DNA of 64,000 nucleotides, taken from the NCBI RefSeq assembly GCF_007795095.1, contig NZ_CP042218.1:1958501-2022500 (forward strand). Direction: 5' to 3'. Positions within the stretch are counted from its first letter, which is position 1. The number at the start of each line of letters is the position of its first letter. A program made the position numbers and the translations under genes. Shown in pieces: positions 34,110-43,346 of the stretch. Origin of the DNA: Luteimonas granuli. Its GTDB lineage: Bacteria; Pseudomonadota; Gammaproteobacteria; Xanthomonadales; Xanthomonadaceae. The notes under the pieces were generated by a model. The model was not told the origin of the DNA. It searched no databases and saw only the letters and a program-made list of their open reading frames with translations.

Positions 34110-37100
34110 ATGACGCGCTCGCGCTTCAACCTGTCCGAGTGGGCGCTGCGCAACCGCGCCCTGGTGGTCTACGTGATGCTGGTCGCGGCCCTGGTCGGCG
34201 CCTGGTCGTACAGACAGCTCGGCCAGTCGGAGGATCCGCCCTTCACCTTCAAGGCCATGGTGGTGCGCACGGTATGGCCGGGCGCCACCGCCGACCAGGT
34301 CGCGCGCCAGGTCACGGATCGCGTCGAACGCGCGCTGATGGACACCGGCCGCTACGAGACGATCCGCTCGTACTCGCGCCCGGGCGAGTCGCAGGTGATC
34401 TTCATGGCAGCCGATTCGCTGCCTTCGCGCGACGTGCCGGAGCTCTGGTACCAGGTGCGCAAGAAGGTGGGCGACATCCGCGCCACCCTGCCGGCCGAAG
34501 TGGTCGGGCCGTTCTTCAACGACGAGTTCGGCGACACCTTCGGCAACATCTATGCGCTCACCGGCGAAGGCTTCGACTACGCGGTGCTCGAGGACTATGC
34601 GGAACGCATCCAGCTCGAGCTGCAGCGCCTGCCCGACGTCGGCAAGGTCGAGCTGATCGGACTGCAGGACGAGAAGGTCTTCGTGGAGGCCGGCAACACC
34701 CGCCTGGCCACGCTGGGCGTGCCCGTCGAAGCCCTGCAGCAGGCGCTGGCGCAGCAGAATGCCGTCGTGCCGGCGGGCTTCGTGGAAACCGCCAGCGACC
34801 GCGTGCAACTGCGCGTGGACGGCGCCTTCCGTTCGATCGACGAGATCCGGGCGCTGCCGGTGCGCGCGGGCGACCGCAGCCTGCGCCTGGGCGACATCGC
34901 CGAGGTCCGGCGCGGCTGGGCCGATCCCGCGGCGCCCCGGATGCGCTTCATGGGCGTGGATGCGATCGGCATCGGCGTGGCGCTGCGCAGGGACGGCGAC
35001 ATCCTGGCGCTTGGCGACGCCCTGTCCGCGGAGGCGGCACGGCTGCGCGACACGCTGCCGCTGGGCATGGAGCTGCGCAAGGTGTCCGACCAGCCGGCGG
35101 CGGTGCGCGAATCGGTGGGCGAGTTCGTGAAGGTGCTGGCCGAGGCGGTGGTGATCGTGCTCCTGGTCTGCTTCTTCTCGCTGGGCCTGCGCACCGGGCT
35201 GGTGGTCGGGGTGTCGATCCCGCTTGTGCTGGCGATGACCTTCGCGCTGATGCACTGGTTTGGAATCGGCCTGCACAAGGTGTCGCTGGGGGCGCTGGTG
35301 CTGGCGCTGGGCCTGCTGGTGGATGACGCGATCATCGCCGTGGAGATGATGGCCATCCGCATGGAGCAGGGCGACGACCGCCTGACGGCGGCGGGCTACG
35401 CCTGGTCGCACACCGCCTTCCCGATGCTGACGGGAACCCTGGTGACCGCGGCCGGATTCCTCCCGATCGCGACCGCGGCCTCCTCGGTGGGCGAGTACAC
35501 GCGCTCGCTGTTCCAGGTGGTCACCATCGCGCTCGTCGTGTCCTGGGTGGCCGCGGTGCTGTTCATCCCGCTGCTGGGCGAGAGGATGCTCCCGGACTTC
35601 GCCAGTCCGCGGCCACCCCGCCCGGGTTCGCTGGCTGCGCGCCGCCGCGCCTGGCGCCTGCGCCTGGCCGACCGCTGGCCGCAGTACGCCTTCGTGCTGG
35701 CACCGGGCGGGGAGGTGGCGGGCGGAGAGGCGGCGGGCGGCCACGACCCGTACCAGCGGCCGTTCTACCGCGGGCTGCGGCGCGTCTTCGAATGGTGCCT
35801 CCTGCACCGCTGGCTGGTGATCCTCGTCACCGTCGCACTTCTGGTCCTGTCCGTCGCCGCCTTCCGCTTCGTGCCCAGGCAGTTCTTCCCCGACTCGCAG
35901 CGGCTGGAGCTGATGGTCGACCTGGAGCTGGCGGAGGGTGCTTCCCTGCGCGCGACCGAAGACGCGGTGCGGCACATGGAGGCCTTGCTGTCCGCGCGGG
36001 ATGAAATCGACAACTTCGTCGCCTACGTCGGCAGCGGCTCGCCGCGCTTCTACCTGCCGCTGGACCAGCAGCTGCCGCAGACCAGCTTCGCCCAGTTCGT
36101 GGTGCTGGCGCGCGACGTCGAGGGCCGGGAAACCCTGCGCGACTGGCTGGTCGAAGACGCCGCCATCGACTTCCCCGGATTGCAGCTGCGCGTGACCCGG
36201 CTCGAAAACGGACCGCCGGTGGGCTACCCGGTGCAGTTCCGCGTCTCGGGCGAGCACGCCGACCGCGCGCGCGAGATCGCGCGCCGGGTCGCCGACGTGG
36301 TGCGCGCCAATCCGCATGTCGCCAACGTCAACCTCGACTGGGACGAGCCGAGCAAGGTGGTGCGGCTGGTGATCGACCAGGAGCGCGCGCGGGTGATGGG
36401 CGTGGATTCGCAGCGCCTCGCGCGCTTCCTCACGGCCTCGCTGTCCGGGCAGGCCGTGGGCGTCTACCGCGAAGGCAACGAACTGATCGAGGTGGTGATG
36501 CGCGGGCCGGCCGACGAGCGCATGGGCCTCGATCGGCTGGGCAGCCTCGCCGTGCACGGCGCCGACGGGAGGCCGGTGCCGCTGTCCCAGGTGGCGCGGC
36601 TGGAGTACGCCTTCGAGGACGGGATCATCTGGCATCGCGACCGGCTGCCGACGGTGATCGTGCGCGCCGACGTCCGCAACGGCGTGATGCCGGCATCGGT
36701 GGTGGACGCGCTGCTGCCGGAGCTCGAAGGCATCCGCGCGGCGCTTCCGTCGGGCTATCTGCTGGAGACCGGAGGCACCATGGAGGACTCCGCGCGCGGG
36801 CAGGACTCGATCCGCGCCGGCATGCCGCTGTTCCTGTTCGTGGTGGCGACGCTGCTGATGCTGCAGCTGCGCAGCTTCTCGCGCAGCGCGATGGTGCTGG
36901 CGACGGCGCCGCTGGGGCTGGTGGGGGCGGTGCTGTTCCTGCTGGTGTTCCGCGTGCCCTTCGGCTTCGTGGCGCTGCTGGGCACGATCGCGCTGGCCGG
37001 CATGGTGATGCGCAACTCGATCATCCTCGTCGACCAGATCCAGCAGGACATCGACGCCGGCCATGCGCGCTGGGACGCGGTGGTCGACGCCACCGTGCGC

Positions 37101-37334
37101 CGCTTCCGCCCCATCGTGCTGACCGCGCTGGCGGCGATCCTGGCGATGATCCCGCTGTCGCGCAGCGTGTTCTTCGGGCCGATGGCGGTGGCGATCATGG
37201 GCGGGCTGACGGTCGCGACCGTGCTCACCCTGGTGTTCGTGCCCGCTCTGTACGCCGCCTGGTTCCGCGTACGCCGCGACGAACCGGCGCCCGGACCCTC
37301 GCCGGATCCCTCGCGCAAAACCTCTCCACTGTAG
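34110..37334 (+). CDS. RND-family multidrug efflux pump
   Basis: This is a 1074-residue, proton-driven inner-membrane pump of the AcrB/MexB superfamily with 12 membrane helices and two large periplasmic loops. Helix 4 carries the proton-relay pair Asp405-Asp406 in LGLLVDDAIIAVEMM, and the C-terminal half has FGFVALLGTIALAGMVMRNSIILVDQIQ. The N-terminus RNRALVVYVMLVAALVGAWSYRQLGQSEDPPFTFKAM and the porter-domain sequence resemble the branch that works with short lipoprotein adaptors. It is co-transcribed with the adaptor (49-base gap). Its TAG stop at 37332-37334 lies inside the left arm of a REP element. Confidence 0.94.
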   Translation: MTRSRFNLSEWALRNRALVVYVMLVAALVGAWSYRQLGQSEDPPFTFKAMVVRTVWPGATADQVARQVTDRVERALMDTGRYETIRSYSRPGESQVIFMAADSLPSRDVPELWYQVRKKVGDIRATLPAEVVGPFFNDEFGDTFGNIYALTGEGFDYAVLEDYAERIQLELQRLPDVGKVELIGLQDEKVFVEAGNTRLATLGVPVEALQQALAQQNAVVPAGFVETASDRVQLRVDGAFRSIDEIRALPVRAGDRSLRLGDIAEVRRGWADPAAPRMRFMGVDAIGIGVALRRDGDILALGDALSAEAARLRDTLPLGMELRKVSDQPAAVRESVGEFVKVLAEAVVIVLLVCFFSLGLRTGLVVGVSIPLVLAMTFALMHWFGIGLHKVSLGALVLALGLLVDDAIIAVEMMAIRMEQGDDRLTAAGYAWSHTAFPMLTGTLVTAAGFLPIATAASSVGEYTRSLFQVVTIALVVSWVAAVLFIPLLGERMLPDFASPRPPRPGSLAARRRAWRLRLADRWPQYAFVLAPGGEVAGGEAAGGHDPYQRPFYRGLRRVFEWCLLHRWLVILVTVALLVLSVAAFRFVPRQFFPDSQRLELMVDLELAEGASLRATEDAVRHMEALLSARDEIDNFVAYVGSGSPRFYLPLDQQLPQTSFAQFVVLARDVEGRETLRDWLVEDAAIDFPGLQLRVTRLENGPPVGYPVQFRVSGEHADRAREIARRVADVVRANPHVANVNLDWDEPSKVVRLVIDQERARVMGVDSQRLARFLTASLSGQAVGVYREGNELIEVVMRGPADERMGLDRLGSLAVHGADGRPVPLSQVARLEYAFEDGIIWHRDRLPTVIVRADVRNGVMPASVVDALLPELEGIRAALPSGYLLETGGTMEDSARGQDSIRAGMPLFLFVVATLLMLQLRSFSRSAMVLATAPLGLVGAVLFLLVFRVPFGFVALLGTIALAGMVMRNSIILVDQIQQDIDAGHARWDAVVDATVRRFRPIVLTALAAILAMIPLSRSVFFGPMAVAIMGGLTVATVLTLVFVPALYAAWFRVRRDEPAPGPSPDPSRKTSPL

Positions 37335-37409
37335 GAGCGGCTATAGCCGCGACCGACGAAGCAGAAGAGAAACCGTCGTCAAAGGCATCGTGGCTGTAGC
37401 CCCTCCTGC
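37331..37409. repeat. REP-type inverted repeat spanning the convergent RND pump and thrB stops
   Basis: Left arm 37331-37352 (GTAGGAGCGGCTATAGCCGC...) and right arm 37388-37409 are imperfect inverted copies matching at 18 of 22 positions, separated by 35 bases. The family is the same as the pair in bkdB (1333-1391). The pump's stop codon TAG is bases 2-4 of the left arm. On the other strand, thrB reads through the right arm and stops in the loop at 37379-37381. The element can act as a shared 3' structure for both mRNAs. Confidence 0.85.
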
Positions 37410-38362
37410 AGCGCTGCGGCGGCGGGGGCGAGCAGTTCGGCACGCGGCCCCGCCACGGGCGAGACATGGGCGCGCGCGGCGCAGCCGGCGGCGTTGAAGC
37501 CACCCACCATGGCCGGCGCCGCCGCTGCGGCCTCGGCCCGCGACGCGAACCAGGCGAAGCACGCCGGCCCGCCGCCCGAGAGGCTCGCGCCCAGCGCCCC
37601 ATGCGCCATCGCCGCCTGCTTCACCGCGGCGAATCCGGGGATCAGCGGCGCCCGCCGCGGCTCGACCAGCACGTCGCGCAGGCCCTCGCCGATCAGCGCC
37701 GCGTCGGCGCGCGCCAGGCCGGTGAGGAACAGCGCCAGGTGGGTGGAATGCGCGACGACCTGCGACAGGGGGTACGGCGCGGACAGCACCGCCCGTGCCT
37801 CGCGCGTCTCCAGCACCTGGTCGGGCTGCACGGCCACGCAGTGCAGCCACTCCGGAACGTCCAGGCGCAGCAGGCGCGTGGGCGTGGCCAGCGCCACGCC
37901 GCCGACCAGCATCGGCCCGACGTTGTCGCCCTGGCGGCTGTGGGTCGAGGCCCATTCACCCTCGAGCGCGAACGGGTACAGCGCCTCGCGCGACAGCGGC
38001 CGCTCGAGCAGGGCATTCGCAGCGACCAGGGCGGCCACGCAGGATGCCGCCGAGCCGCCGAGGCCGGAACCCAGCGGGATGCCCTTGTCGAGCTCGATCG
38101 CGAAGCCGTGGTCGATGCCGAGGGCCTCGCGCAGCGCCAGCAGGGCTCGACCCGCGGTGTTGGATCCGGCATCCAGCGGAATGTCCCCGGCGCCGCGGAC
38201 GTCGCCGCGCACCGCGTCCACGCGCACCGTCGGCGCATCGATGCGGCGCACCGTCGCCACGTCGCCTGGACCCACCACGGTATGGCCCAGCAGGTCGAAG
38301 CCGACGCCGATGTTGCCGATGCCGGCGGGCGAGAATGCGCGGGCGAGGGTGGCCAGTGCCAT
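37379..38362 (-). CDS. thrB: Homoserine kinase
   Basis: This 327-residue GHMP kinase phosphorylates L-homoserine in threonine synthesis. It has N-terminal FSPAGIGNIGVGFDLLGHTVVGPGD, the ATP-binding motif IPLGSGLGGSAASCVAALVAANALL, and the C-terminal GHMP motif LGASLSGGGPACFAWFAS. The last ten residues (LQEGLQPRCL) are encoded by a REP arm and extend past the family's usual end. The neighbours thrA and thrC, often adjacent in related bacteria, are not in view. The start ATG is at 38360-38362. Confidence 0.94.
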   Translation of the reverse strand: MALATLARAFSPAGIGNIGVGFDLLGHTVVGPGDVATVRRIDAPTVRVDAVRGDVRGAGDIPLDAGSNTAGRALLALREALGIDHGFAIELDKGIPLGSGLGGSAASCVAALVAANALLERPLSREALYPFALEGEWASTHSRQGDNVGPMLVGGVALATPTRLLRLDVPEWLHCVAVQPDQVLETREARAVLSAPYPLSQVVAHSTHLALFLTGLARADAALIGEGLRDVLVEPRRAPLIPGFAAVKQAAMAHGALGASLSGGGPACFAWFASRAEAAAAAPAMVGGFNAAGCAARAHVSPVAGPRAELLAPAAAALQEGLQPRCL

Positions 38363-38510
38363 GCGGAGGTCTGCCGCCTGACGCGCCGGCGGCGCGGAAC
38401 CCGGATTGTCCCATGCTGCCGCGCGCGATGACGGAGGCCGGGATTGCGCCTAGACTCGGGCACGCGAGCGACGACCGGCGCGTCCGGCCAGCCAGCCATC
38501 GGGGATCGCC

Positions 38511-40349
38511 ATGGATCCGACCGACATCCGCAATCCCGACACCTTCCACCGGGTCGTCGACTGCCAGTGGGCCTGCCCGGCGCACACGCCGGTTCCCGAA
38601 TACATCCGCCTGATCGCCGCCGGCCGCCACGCCGACGCCTACATGGTCAACTGGCACAGCAACGTCTTCCCCGGGATCCTGGGCCGCACCTGCGACCGGC
38701 CCTGCGAACCGGCCTGCCGCCGCGGCCGGGTGGAGGAGAACAACGGTCCGCCGTCGATGCGCGACCGGCCCGAGCCGGTGGCGATCTGCCGCCTGAAGCG
38801 CGTCGCCGCCGACCACAAGGGCGATGTGCGCGCGCGCATGCCGAAGCCGGCGGCGCAGGGCAACGGCCGCCGCATCGCCTGCGTCGGCGCCGGACCATCG
38901 TCGCTGACCGTCGCCCGCGACCTTGCGCCCCTGGGCTATGCGGTGACCGTGTTCGAGGCCGATCCGAAGGCCGGCGGCTTCATGCGTACCCAGGTGCCGC
39001 GCTTCCGACTGCCGGAGCGGGTGATCGACGAGGAGACCGGCTACATCCTCGACATGGGCGTCGCGTTCGTCGGCGGCACCCGCATCGGATCCATGCGCGA
39101 CCTGTTGGCGGAGGGCTACGACGCGGTCTTCGTCGGCAGCGGCGCGCCCCGCGGGCGCGATCTCGACCTCCCCGGGCGGCGCGAATGCGCGGCCAGCATC
39201 CATGTCGGCCTGGACTGGCTGGCGAACGTCCACTTCGGCCATGTCACCCGCGTCGGGCGCAGGGTGCTGGTGCTCGGCGGCGGCAATACGGCGATGGACT
39301 GCTGCCGCTCCGCGCGCAGGCTGGGAGGCGAGGACGTGAAGGTCGTGGTCCGCTCGGGCTTCGACGAGATGAAGGCCAGCCCCTGGGAGAAGGAGGACGC
39401 GATGCACGAGGGCATCCCGATCCTCGACTTCCGCGTGCCCAGGGCCTTCGAGCACGCCAGCGGCCGCCTGACCGGCATGCGCTTCGAGCGCGTGCGCGCC
39501 GAATACGACCCTGACGGCCGGCGCCGGCTGGTGCCGACCGGCGAGCCGGACGAGGTGATCCCCTGCGACGAGGTGCTGATCGCCGTGGGCCAGGAGAACG
39601 CCTTCCCCTGGATCGAGCGCGACCTCGGCATCGACTTCGACCAGTGGGGCATGCCGGTGGTCGACAGGGTGACGCACCAGTCGACCCTGCCGCACGTGCT
39701 GTTCGGCGGCGACGCCGCCTTCGGGCCGAAGAACATCATCTGGGCCGTCGCCCATGGCCACGCGGCGGCGATCTCGATCGACCGCCTGCTGGAGGGCGAA
39801 GACACCCGGGACCGCCCCGCGCCCGGCGTCACCCTGGAATCCCAGAAGATGGGCATCCACGAATGGCGCTACGACAACGCGGTCTCGGACGACGAGCGCT
39901 TCGCGGTGCCGTGGTCGGAGGCGGCGAAGAAGCTCGACAGCATGGACGTGGAAGTGGAGCTGGGCTTCGATGCGGCGACCGCCTGGAAGGAGACGCAGCG
40001 CTGCCTCAACTGCGACGTGCAGACGGTGTTCACCCGCGACAAGTGCATCGAATGCGACGCCTGCGTCGACATCTGCCCGACCGACTGCATCACTTTCACC
40101 GCCAACGGCGACGAGGCCGACCTGCGCACCCGCCTGACCGCGCCGGCGCTGAACGCCGACCAGCCGCTGTACGTCTCGGAACCGCTGAAGACGAGCCGGG
40201 TGATGGTCAAGGACGAGGACGTCTGCCTGCACTGCGGCCTGTGCGCGGAGCGCTGTCCGACCGGCGCCTGGGACATGCAGAAGTTCCTGCTGCTCGAGAC
40301 CCGCGCGGGCGGCGACCGCCGCCCGGCGCGCGGTCGGGAGGCGGCATGA
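38511..40349 (+). CDS. GltD-like FAD/NAD(P) oxidoreductase with ferredoxin domain
   Basis: This is a 612-residue flavoprotein. An N-terminal cysteine cluster (CQWACPAHTPVPEY, GRTCDRPCEPACRRG) resembles the Fe-S domain of the glutamate synthase small subunit. FAD- and NAD(P)-binding motifs follow (ACVGAGPSSLTVARDLAPLGY, VLGGGNTAMDCCRSARRLGG) with a GGDAAFGPKNI FAD-closing motif. The C-terminus has two 4Fe-4S clusters (CIECDACVDICPTDC and CLHCGLCAERCPTG). It overlaps the next gene by ATGA and heads a three-gene operon with a 2-oxoacid:ferredoxin oxidoreductase. The simplest reading is that it carries electrons from that enzyme through ferredoxin-type clusters to NAD(P)+, or the reverse. The operon role is inferred. 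Confidence 0.88.
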   Translation: MDPTDIRNPDTFHRVVDCQWACPAHTPVPEYIRLIAAGRHADAYMVNWHSNVFPGILGRTCDRPCEPACRRGRVEENNGPPSMRDRPEPVAICRLKRVAADHKGDVRARMPKPAAQGNGRRIACVGAGPSSLTVARDLAPLGYAVTVFEADPKAGGFMRTQVPRFRLPERVIDEETGYILDMGVAFVGGTRIGSMRDLLAEGYDAVFVGSGAPRGRDLDLPGRRECAASIHVGLDWLANVHFGHVTRVGRRVLVLGGGNTAMDCCRSARRLGGEDVKVVVRSGFDEMKASPWEKEDAMHEGIPILDFRVPRAFEHASGRLTGMRFERVRAEYDPDGRRRLVPTGEPDEVIPCDEVLIAVGQENAFPWIERDLGIDFDQWGMPVVDRVTHQSTLPHVLFGGDAAFGPKNIIWAVAHGHAAAISIDRLLEGEDTRDRPAPGVTLESQKMGIHEWRYDNAVSDDERFAVPWSEAAKKLDSMDVEVELGFDAATAWKETQRCLNCDVQTVFTRDKCIECDACVDICPTDCITFTANGDEADLRTRLTAPALNADQPLYVSEPLKTSRVMVKDEDVCLHCGLCAERCPTGAWDMQKFLLLETRAGGDRRPARGREAA

Positions 40350-42181
40350 CGTCGCCTTCGCCGCTGCGGGCGGTCAACGACTTCGTGGTCAAGTTCGCCA
40401 ACGTCAACGGCTCGGGTTCCGCCTCGGCCAACGAGCTGTTCGCCAAGGCGATCCTGCGCATGGGCGTGCCGGTCGGCCCGCGCAACATCTTCCCCTCCAA
40501 CATCCAGGGCCTGCCGACCTGGTACGAGGTCCGGGTCAGCGAGGCCGGATGGCTCGGCCGCCGCGGCGGGGTCGACCTGATGGTGGCGATGAACCCGCAG
40601 ACCTGGGAGGCCGACGTCGCCGAGATCGAGCCCGGCGGCTACCTGTTGCACGACGGCAGCAAGCCGCTCCCGCCCTCGCGCCTGCGCGAGGACATCACCG
40701 CCATCGGCGTGCCGCTGACCGACCTGTGCAACGCCGCCTGGAGCGACCCGCGCCAGCGCCAGCTGTTCAAGAACATCATGTACGTCGGCGCGCTGTCGGC
40801 GCTGCTGGACATCGACCCGGAGGTCGTCGAGGCGCTGATCGGCGAGCAGTACCGTTCCAAGCCGAAGCTGGTGCCGCCCAACGTCCAGGCCATGCGCATC
40901 GGCCGCGACTGGGTGCGCGGACACCTGCCGCACCCGATCGGACTGCGCGTGCGGCGCGCCGACGCCGTGGGCGACCGGATCTTCGTCGAGGGCAACGAGG
41001 CCGCGGCGCTGGGCTGCGTCTACGGCGGCGCCACGGTCTGCGCCTGGTACCCGATCACGCCCTCGTCCTCGCTGGCGGAGGGCTTCCAGGCATACTGCCG
41101 GAAGTTCCGCATCGACGAGGACGGACGCGCGAAGTTCGCGATCATCCAGGCCGAGGACGAGATCGCGTCCATCGGCATGGTGGTCGGCGCCGGCTGGAAC
41201 GGCGCGCGCGCCTTCACCACCACTTCGGGGCCGGGTGTGTCGCTGATGAACGAGTTCATCGGCCTGGCCTATTTCGCCGAGATCCCGGTGACCATCATCG
41301 ACGTGCAGCGCGGAGGGCCGTCGACCGGCATGCCCACGCGCACCCAGCAGTCCGACGTGCTGGCCTGCGCGCATGCGTCCCACGGCGATACGAAGCATGT
41401 CCTCCTGTTCCCCGAGGATCCGCGCGAGTGCTTCGATTTCTCGGCCGCGGCGCTGGATCTCGCCGATCGCCTGCAGACGCCCGTGTTCGTGCTCACCGAC
41501 CTCGACATCGGCATGAACCAGCGCCTGTGCGCGCCGTTCGAGTGGGACGACGCGCGCGTCTACGACCGCGGCAAGGTGATGACCGCCGAAGACCTGGAGT
41601 CCGGCCGCGAGTTCGCACGCTACAAGGACGTCGACGGGGACGGCATCCCCTGGCGGACCTGGCCGGGCACGCATCCCGACAGGGGCGCGTATTTCACCCG
41701 AGGCACCTCGCGCAACCCGCAGGCGCAGTATTCCGAACGCGGGCCGGACTACGTCTACAACATGCAGCGCTTGTTGCAGAAGTTCGAGACCGCCAAGGGC
41801 CTGGTGCCACAGCCGGTGGTCGGGCAGGCGATGCCACCGGCGCGCTTCGGCGCGATCTTCTACGGCTCGACCAGCCCGGCGATGGCGGAAGCCGTCGCAC
41901 AGCTGCGCGCCGCGGGCATCGTGATCGACACACTGCGCGTGCGCGCATATCCGTTCCCGGACTCCGTGCGCGACTTCATCGACGCCCATGAGCAGGTGTT
42001 CGTGGTCGAGCAGAACCGGGACGCGCAGCTGCGGCTGCTGCTGATCGACGCCTTCGGCACGGATCCGGCGCGCCTGGCAGCGGTGCTTCACTACGATGGC
42101 ACGCCGATCACCGCCCGTTTCATCACCGCCGCGATCCGGTCGCGGCTGGAGGCCGACCGCGGCCGGGAGAAGGTCGCATGA
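40346..42181 (+). CDS. korA: 2-oxoacid:ferredoxin oxidoreductase, fused gamma-alpha subunit
   Basis: This is a 611-residue protein. The N-terminal 190 residues are the gamma domain (FVVKFANVNGSGSASANELFAKAILRMGV). From about residue 215 the alpha subunit begins (GNEAAALGCVYGGATVCAWYPITPSSSLAEGFQAY) and continues with EDEIASIGMVVGAGWNGARAFTTTSGPGVSLMNEF and DVQRGGPSTGMPTRTQQSD. This gamma-alpha order is standard for two-subunit KorAB enzymes. With KorB it oxidatively decarboxylates a 2-oxoacid, most often 2-oxoglutarate or pyruvate, to acyl-CoA and reduced ferredoxin, in a TPP-dependent way. The exact substrate is not readable. ATGA overlaps flank both ends. Confidence 0.9.
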   Translation: MTSPSPLRAVNDFVVKFANVNGSGSASANELFAKAILRMGVPVGPRNIFPSNIQGLPTWYEVRVSEAGWLGRRGGVDLMVAMNPQTWEADVAEIEPGGYLLHDGSKPLPPSRLREDITAIGVPLTDLCNAAWSDPRQRQLFKNIMYVGALSALLDIDPEVVEALIGEQYRSKPKLVPPNVQAMRIGRDWVRGHLPHPIGLRVRRADAVGDRIFVEGNEAAALGCVYGGATVCAWYPITPSSSLAEGFQAYCRKFRIDEDGRAKFAIIQAEDEIASIGMVVGAGWNGARAFTTTSGPGVSLMNEFIGLAYFAEIPVTIIDVQRGGPSTGMPTRTQQSDVLACAHASHGDTKHVLLFPEDPRECFDFSAAALDLADRLQTPVFVLTDLDIGMNQRLCAPFEWDDARVYDRGKVMTAEDLESGREFARYKDVDGDGIPWRTWPGTHPDRGAYFTRGTSRNPQAQYSERGPDYVYNMQRLLQKFETAKGLVPQPVVGQAMPPARFGAIFYGSTSPAMAEAVAQLRAAGIVIDTLRVRAYPFPDSVRDFIDAHEQVFVVEQNRDAQLRLLLIDAFGTDPARLAAVLHYDGTPITARFITAAIRSRLEADRGREKVA

Positions 42182-43233
42182 CGTACCTCGCCAAGCCTCG
42201 CCTTCACCACCCGACCCTGCAGCGCAACGCGGTCGGCTTCACCCGCCGCGACTACGAGGGCAAGATCAGCACGCTCTGCGCCGGCTGCGGCCATGACTCG
42301 ATCTCGGCGGCGATCATCCAGGCCTGCTGGGAGCTCGACATCCAGCCGCACCGGCTGGCCAAGCTTTCCGGCATCGGCTGCAGTTCGAAGACCCCGGACT
42401 ACTTCCTCGGCCAGTCGCACGGCTTCAACACCGTGCACGGGCGCATGCCCAGCGTCCTGACCGGCGCCAACCTCGCCAACCGGTCACTGCTATACCTCGG
42501 TGTCTCCGGGGACGGCGACTCGGCCTCGATCGGCATCGGCCAGTTCGTGCACGCGATCCGCCGCGGGGTGGACATGGCCTACATCGTCGAGAACAACGGC
42601 GTCTACGGTCTCACCAAGGGCCAGTTCTCGGCCACCGCCGACCAGGGCTCGGTGTCCAGGCGCGGCGTGGCCAACACCGACAGTCCGCTGGACCTGGTGA
42701 TGATGGCGCTGCAGCTCGGCGCCACCTATGTCGGCCGCGGCTTCTCCGGCGACAAGGGCCAGCTGGTGCCGCTCATCAAGGGCGCCCTGACCCATCGGGG
42801 CGCGGCCTTCATCGACGTGATCAGCCCCTGCGTCGCGTTCAACAACCACGCCGGCAGCACCCGCAGTTACGACCATGTCCGGCAGCACAACGAGGCGGTG
42901 AACCGGCTCGACGTGATCCCCGCACGCAAGGCGATCGAGGTGGAGCAGGCCGCGGGCGGCACGCTGGACGTGACCCAGCACGACGGCAGCGTCCTGCGCC
43001 TGCACCGGCTCGATGCCGGCTACGATCCGCGCGACCGCATCGCCGCGATGGAGGTGCTGCAGCAGCGCCAGGCGCGCGGCGAGGTGGTGACCGGGCTGCT
43101 CCATGTCGACCCGGCGGCGGATGACCTCCACGCGCACCTGGGCACGGTCGGGGAGCCACTCAACGCGCTCGACGCCACCCGCCTGTGTCCAGGAAGCGGG
43201 GCCCTCTCCGCCATCAACGCCTCGCTTCGCTGA
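42178..43233 (+). CDS. korB: 2-oxoacid:ferredoxin oxidoreductase beta subunit
   Basis: This is the 351-residue TPP-binding subunit. The cysteine motif STLCAGCGHDSISAA and IGCSSKTPDYF supply the 4Fe-4S cluster ligands. The TPP signature GVSGDGDSASIGIGQFVHAIRRG starts near residue 110 and ends in YIVENNGVYGLTKGQFSAT. FIDVISPCVAFNNH is also family typical. It overlaps korA by four bases and closes the operon. In aerobes such enzymes can be oxygen-tolerant and may bypass or supplement the 2-oxoacid dehydrogenase complexes. Confidence 0.93.
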   Translation: MTYLAKPRLHHPTLQRNAVGFTRRDYEGKISTLCAGCGHDSISAAIIQACWELDIQPHRLAKLSGIGCSSKTPDYFLGQSHGFNTVHGRMPSVLTGANLANRSLLYLGVSGDGDSASIGIGQFVHAIRRGVDMAYIVENNGVYGLTKGQFSATADQGSVSRRGVANTDSPLDLVMMALQLGATYVGRGFSGDKGQLVPLIKGALTHRGAAFIDVISPCVAFNNHAGSTRSYDHVRQHNEAVNRLDVIPARKAIEVEQAAGGTLDVTQHDGSVLRLHRLDAGYDPRDRIAAMEVLQQRQARGEVVTGLLHVDPAADDLHAHLGTVGEPLNALDATRLCPGSGALSAINASLR

Positions 43234-43346
43234 TCCGCAGGCGCCAGCGCGGGGCCGATGCCCGGCGCACGGGCGGGAAAGTGCAACATCCACTCCTTAG
43301 ACTGGCCGGATGTGCGGGCACCTGCCGCATGCTCCGAGGATCCATC

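Noticed and set aside
33999..37064. 1021-codon open frame antisense to the RND pump
   Set aside because: Same reasoning: His/Arg/Gln-rich low-complexity reading of the opposite strand.
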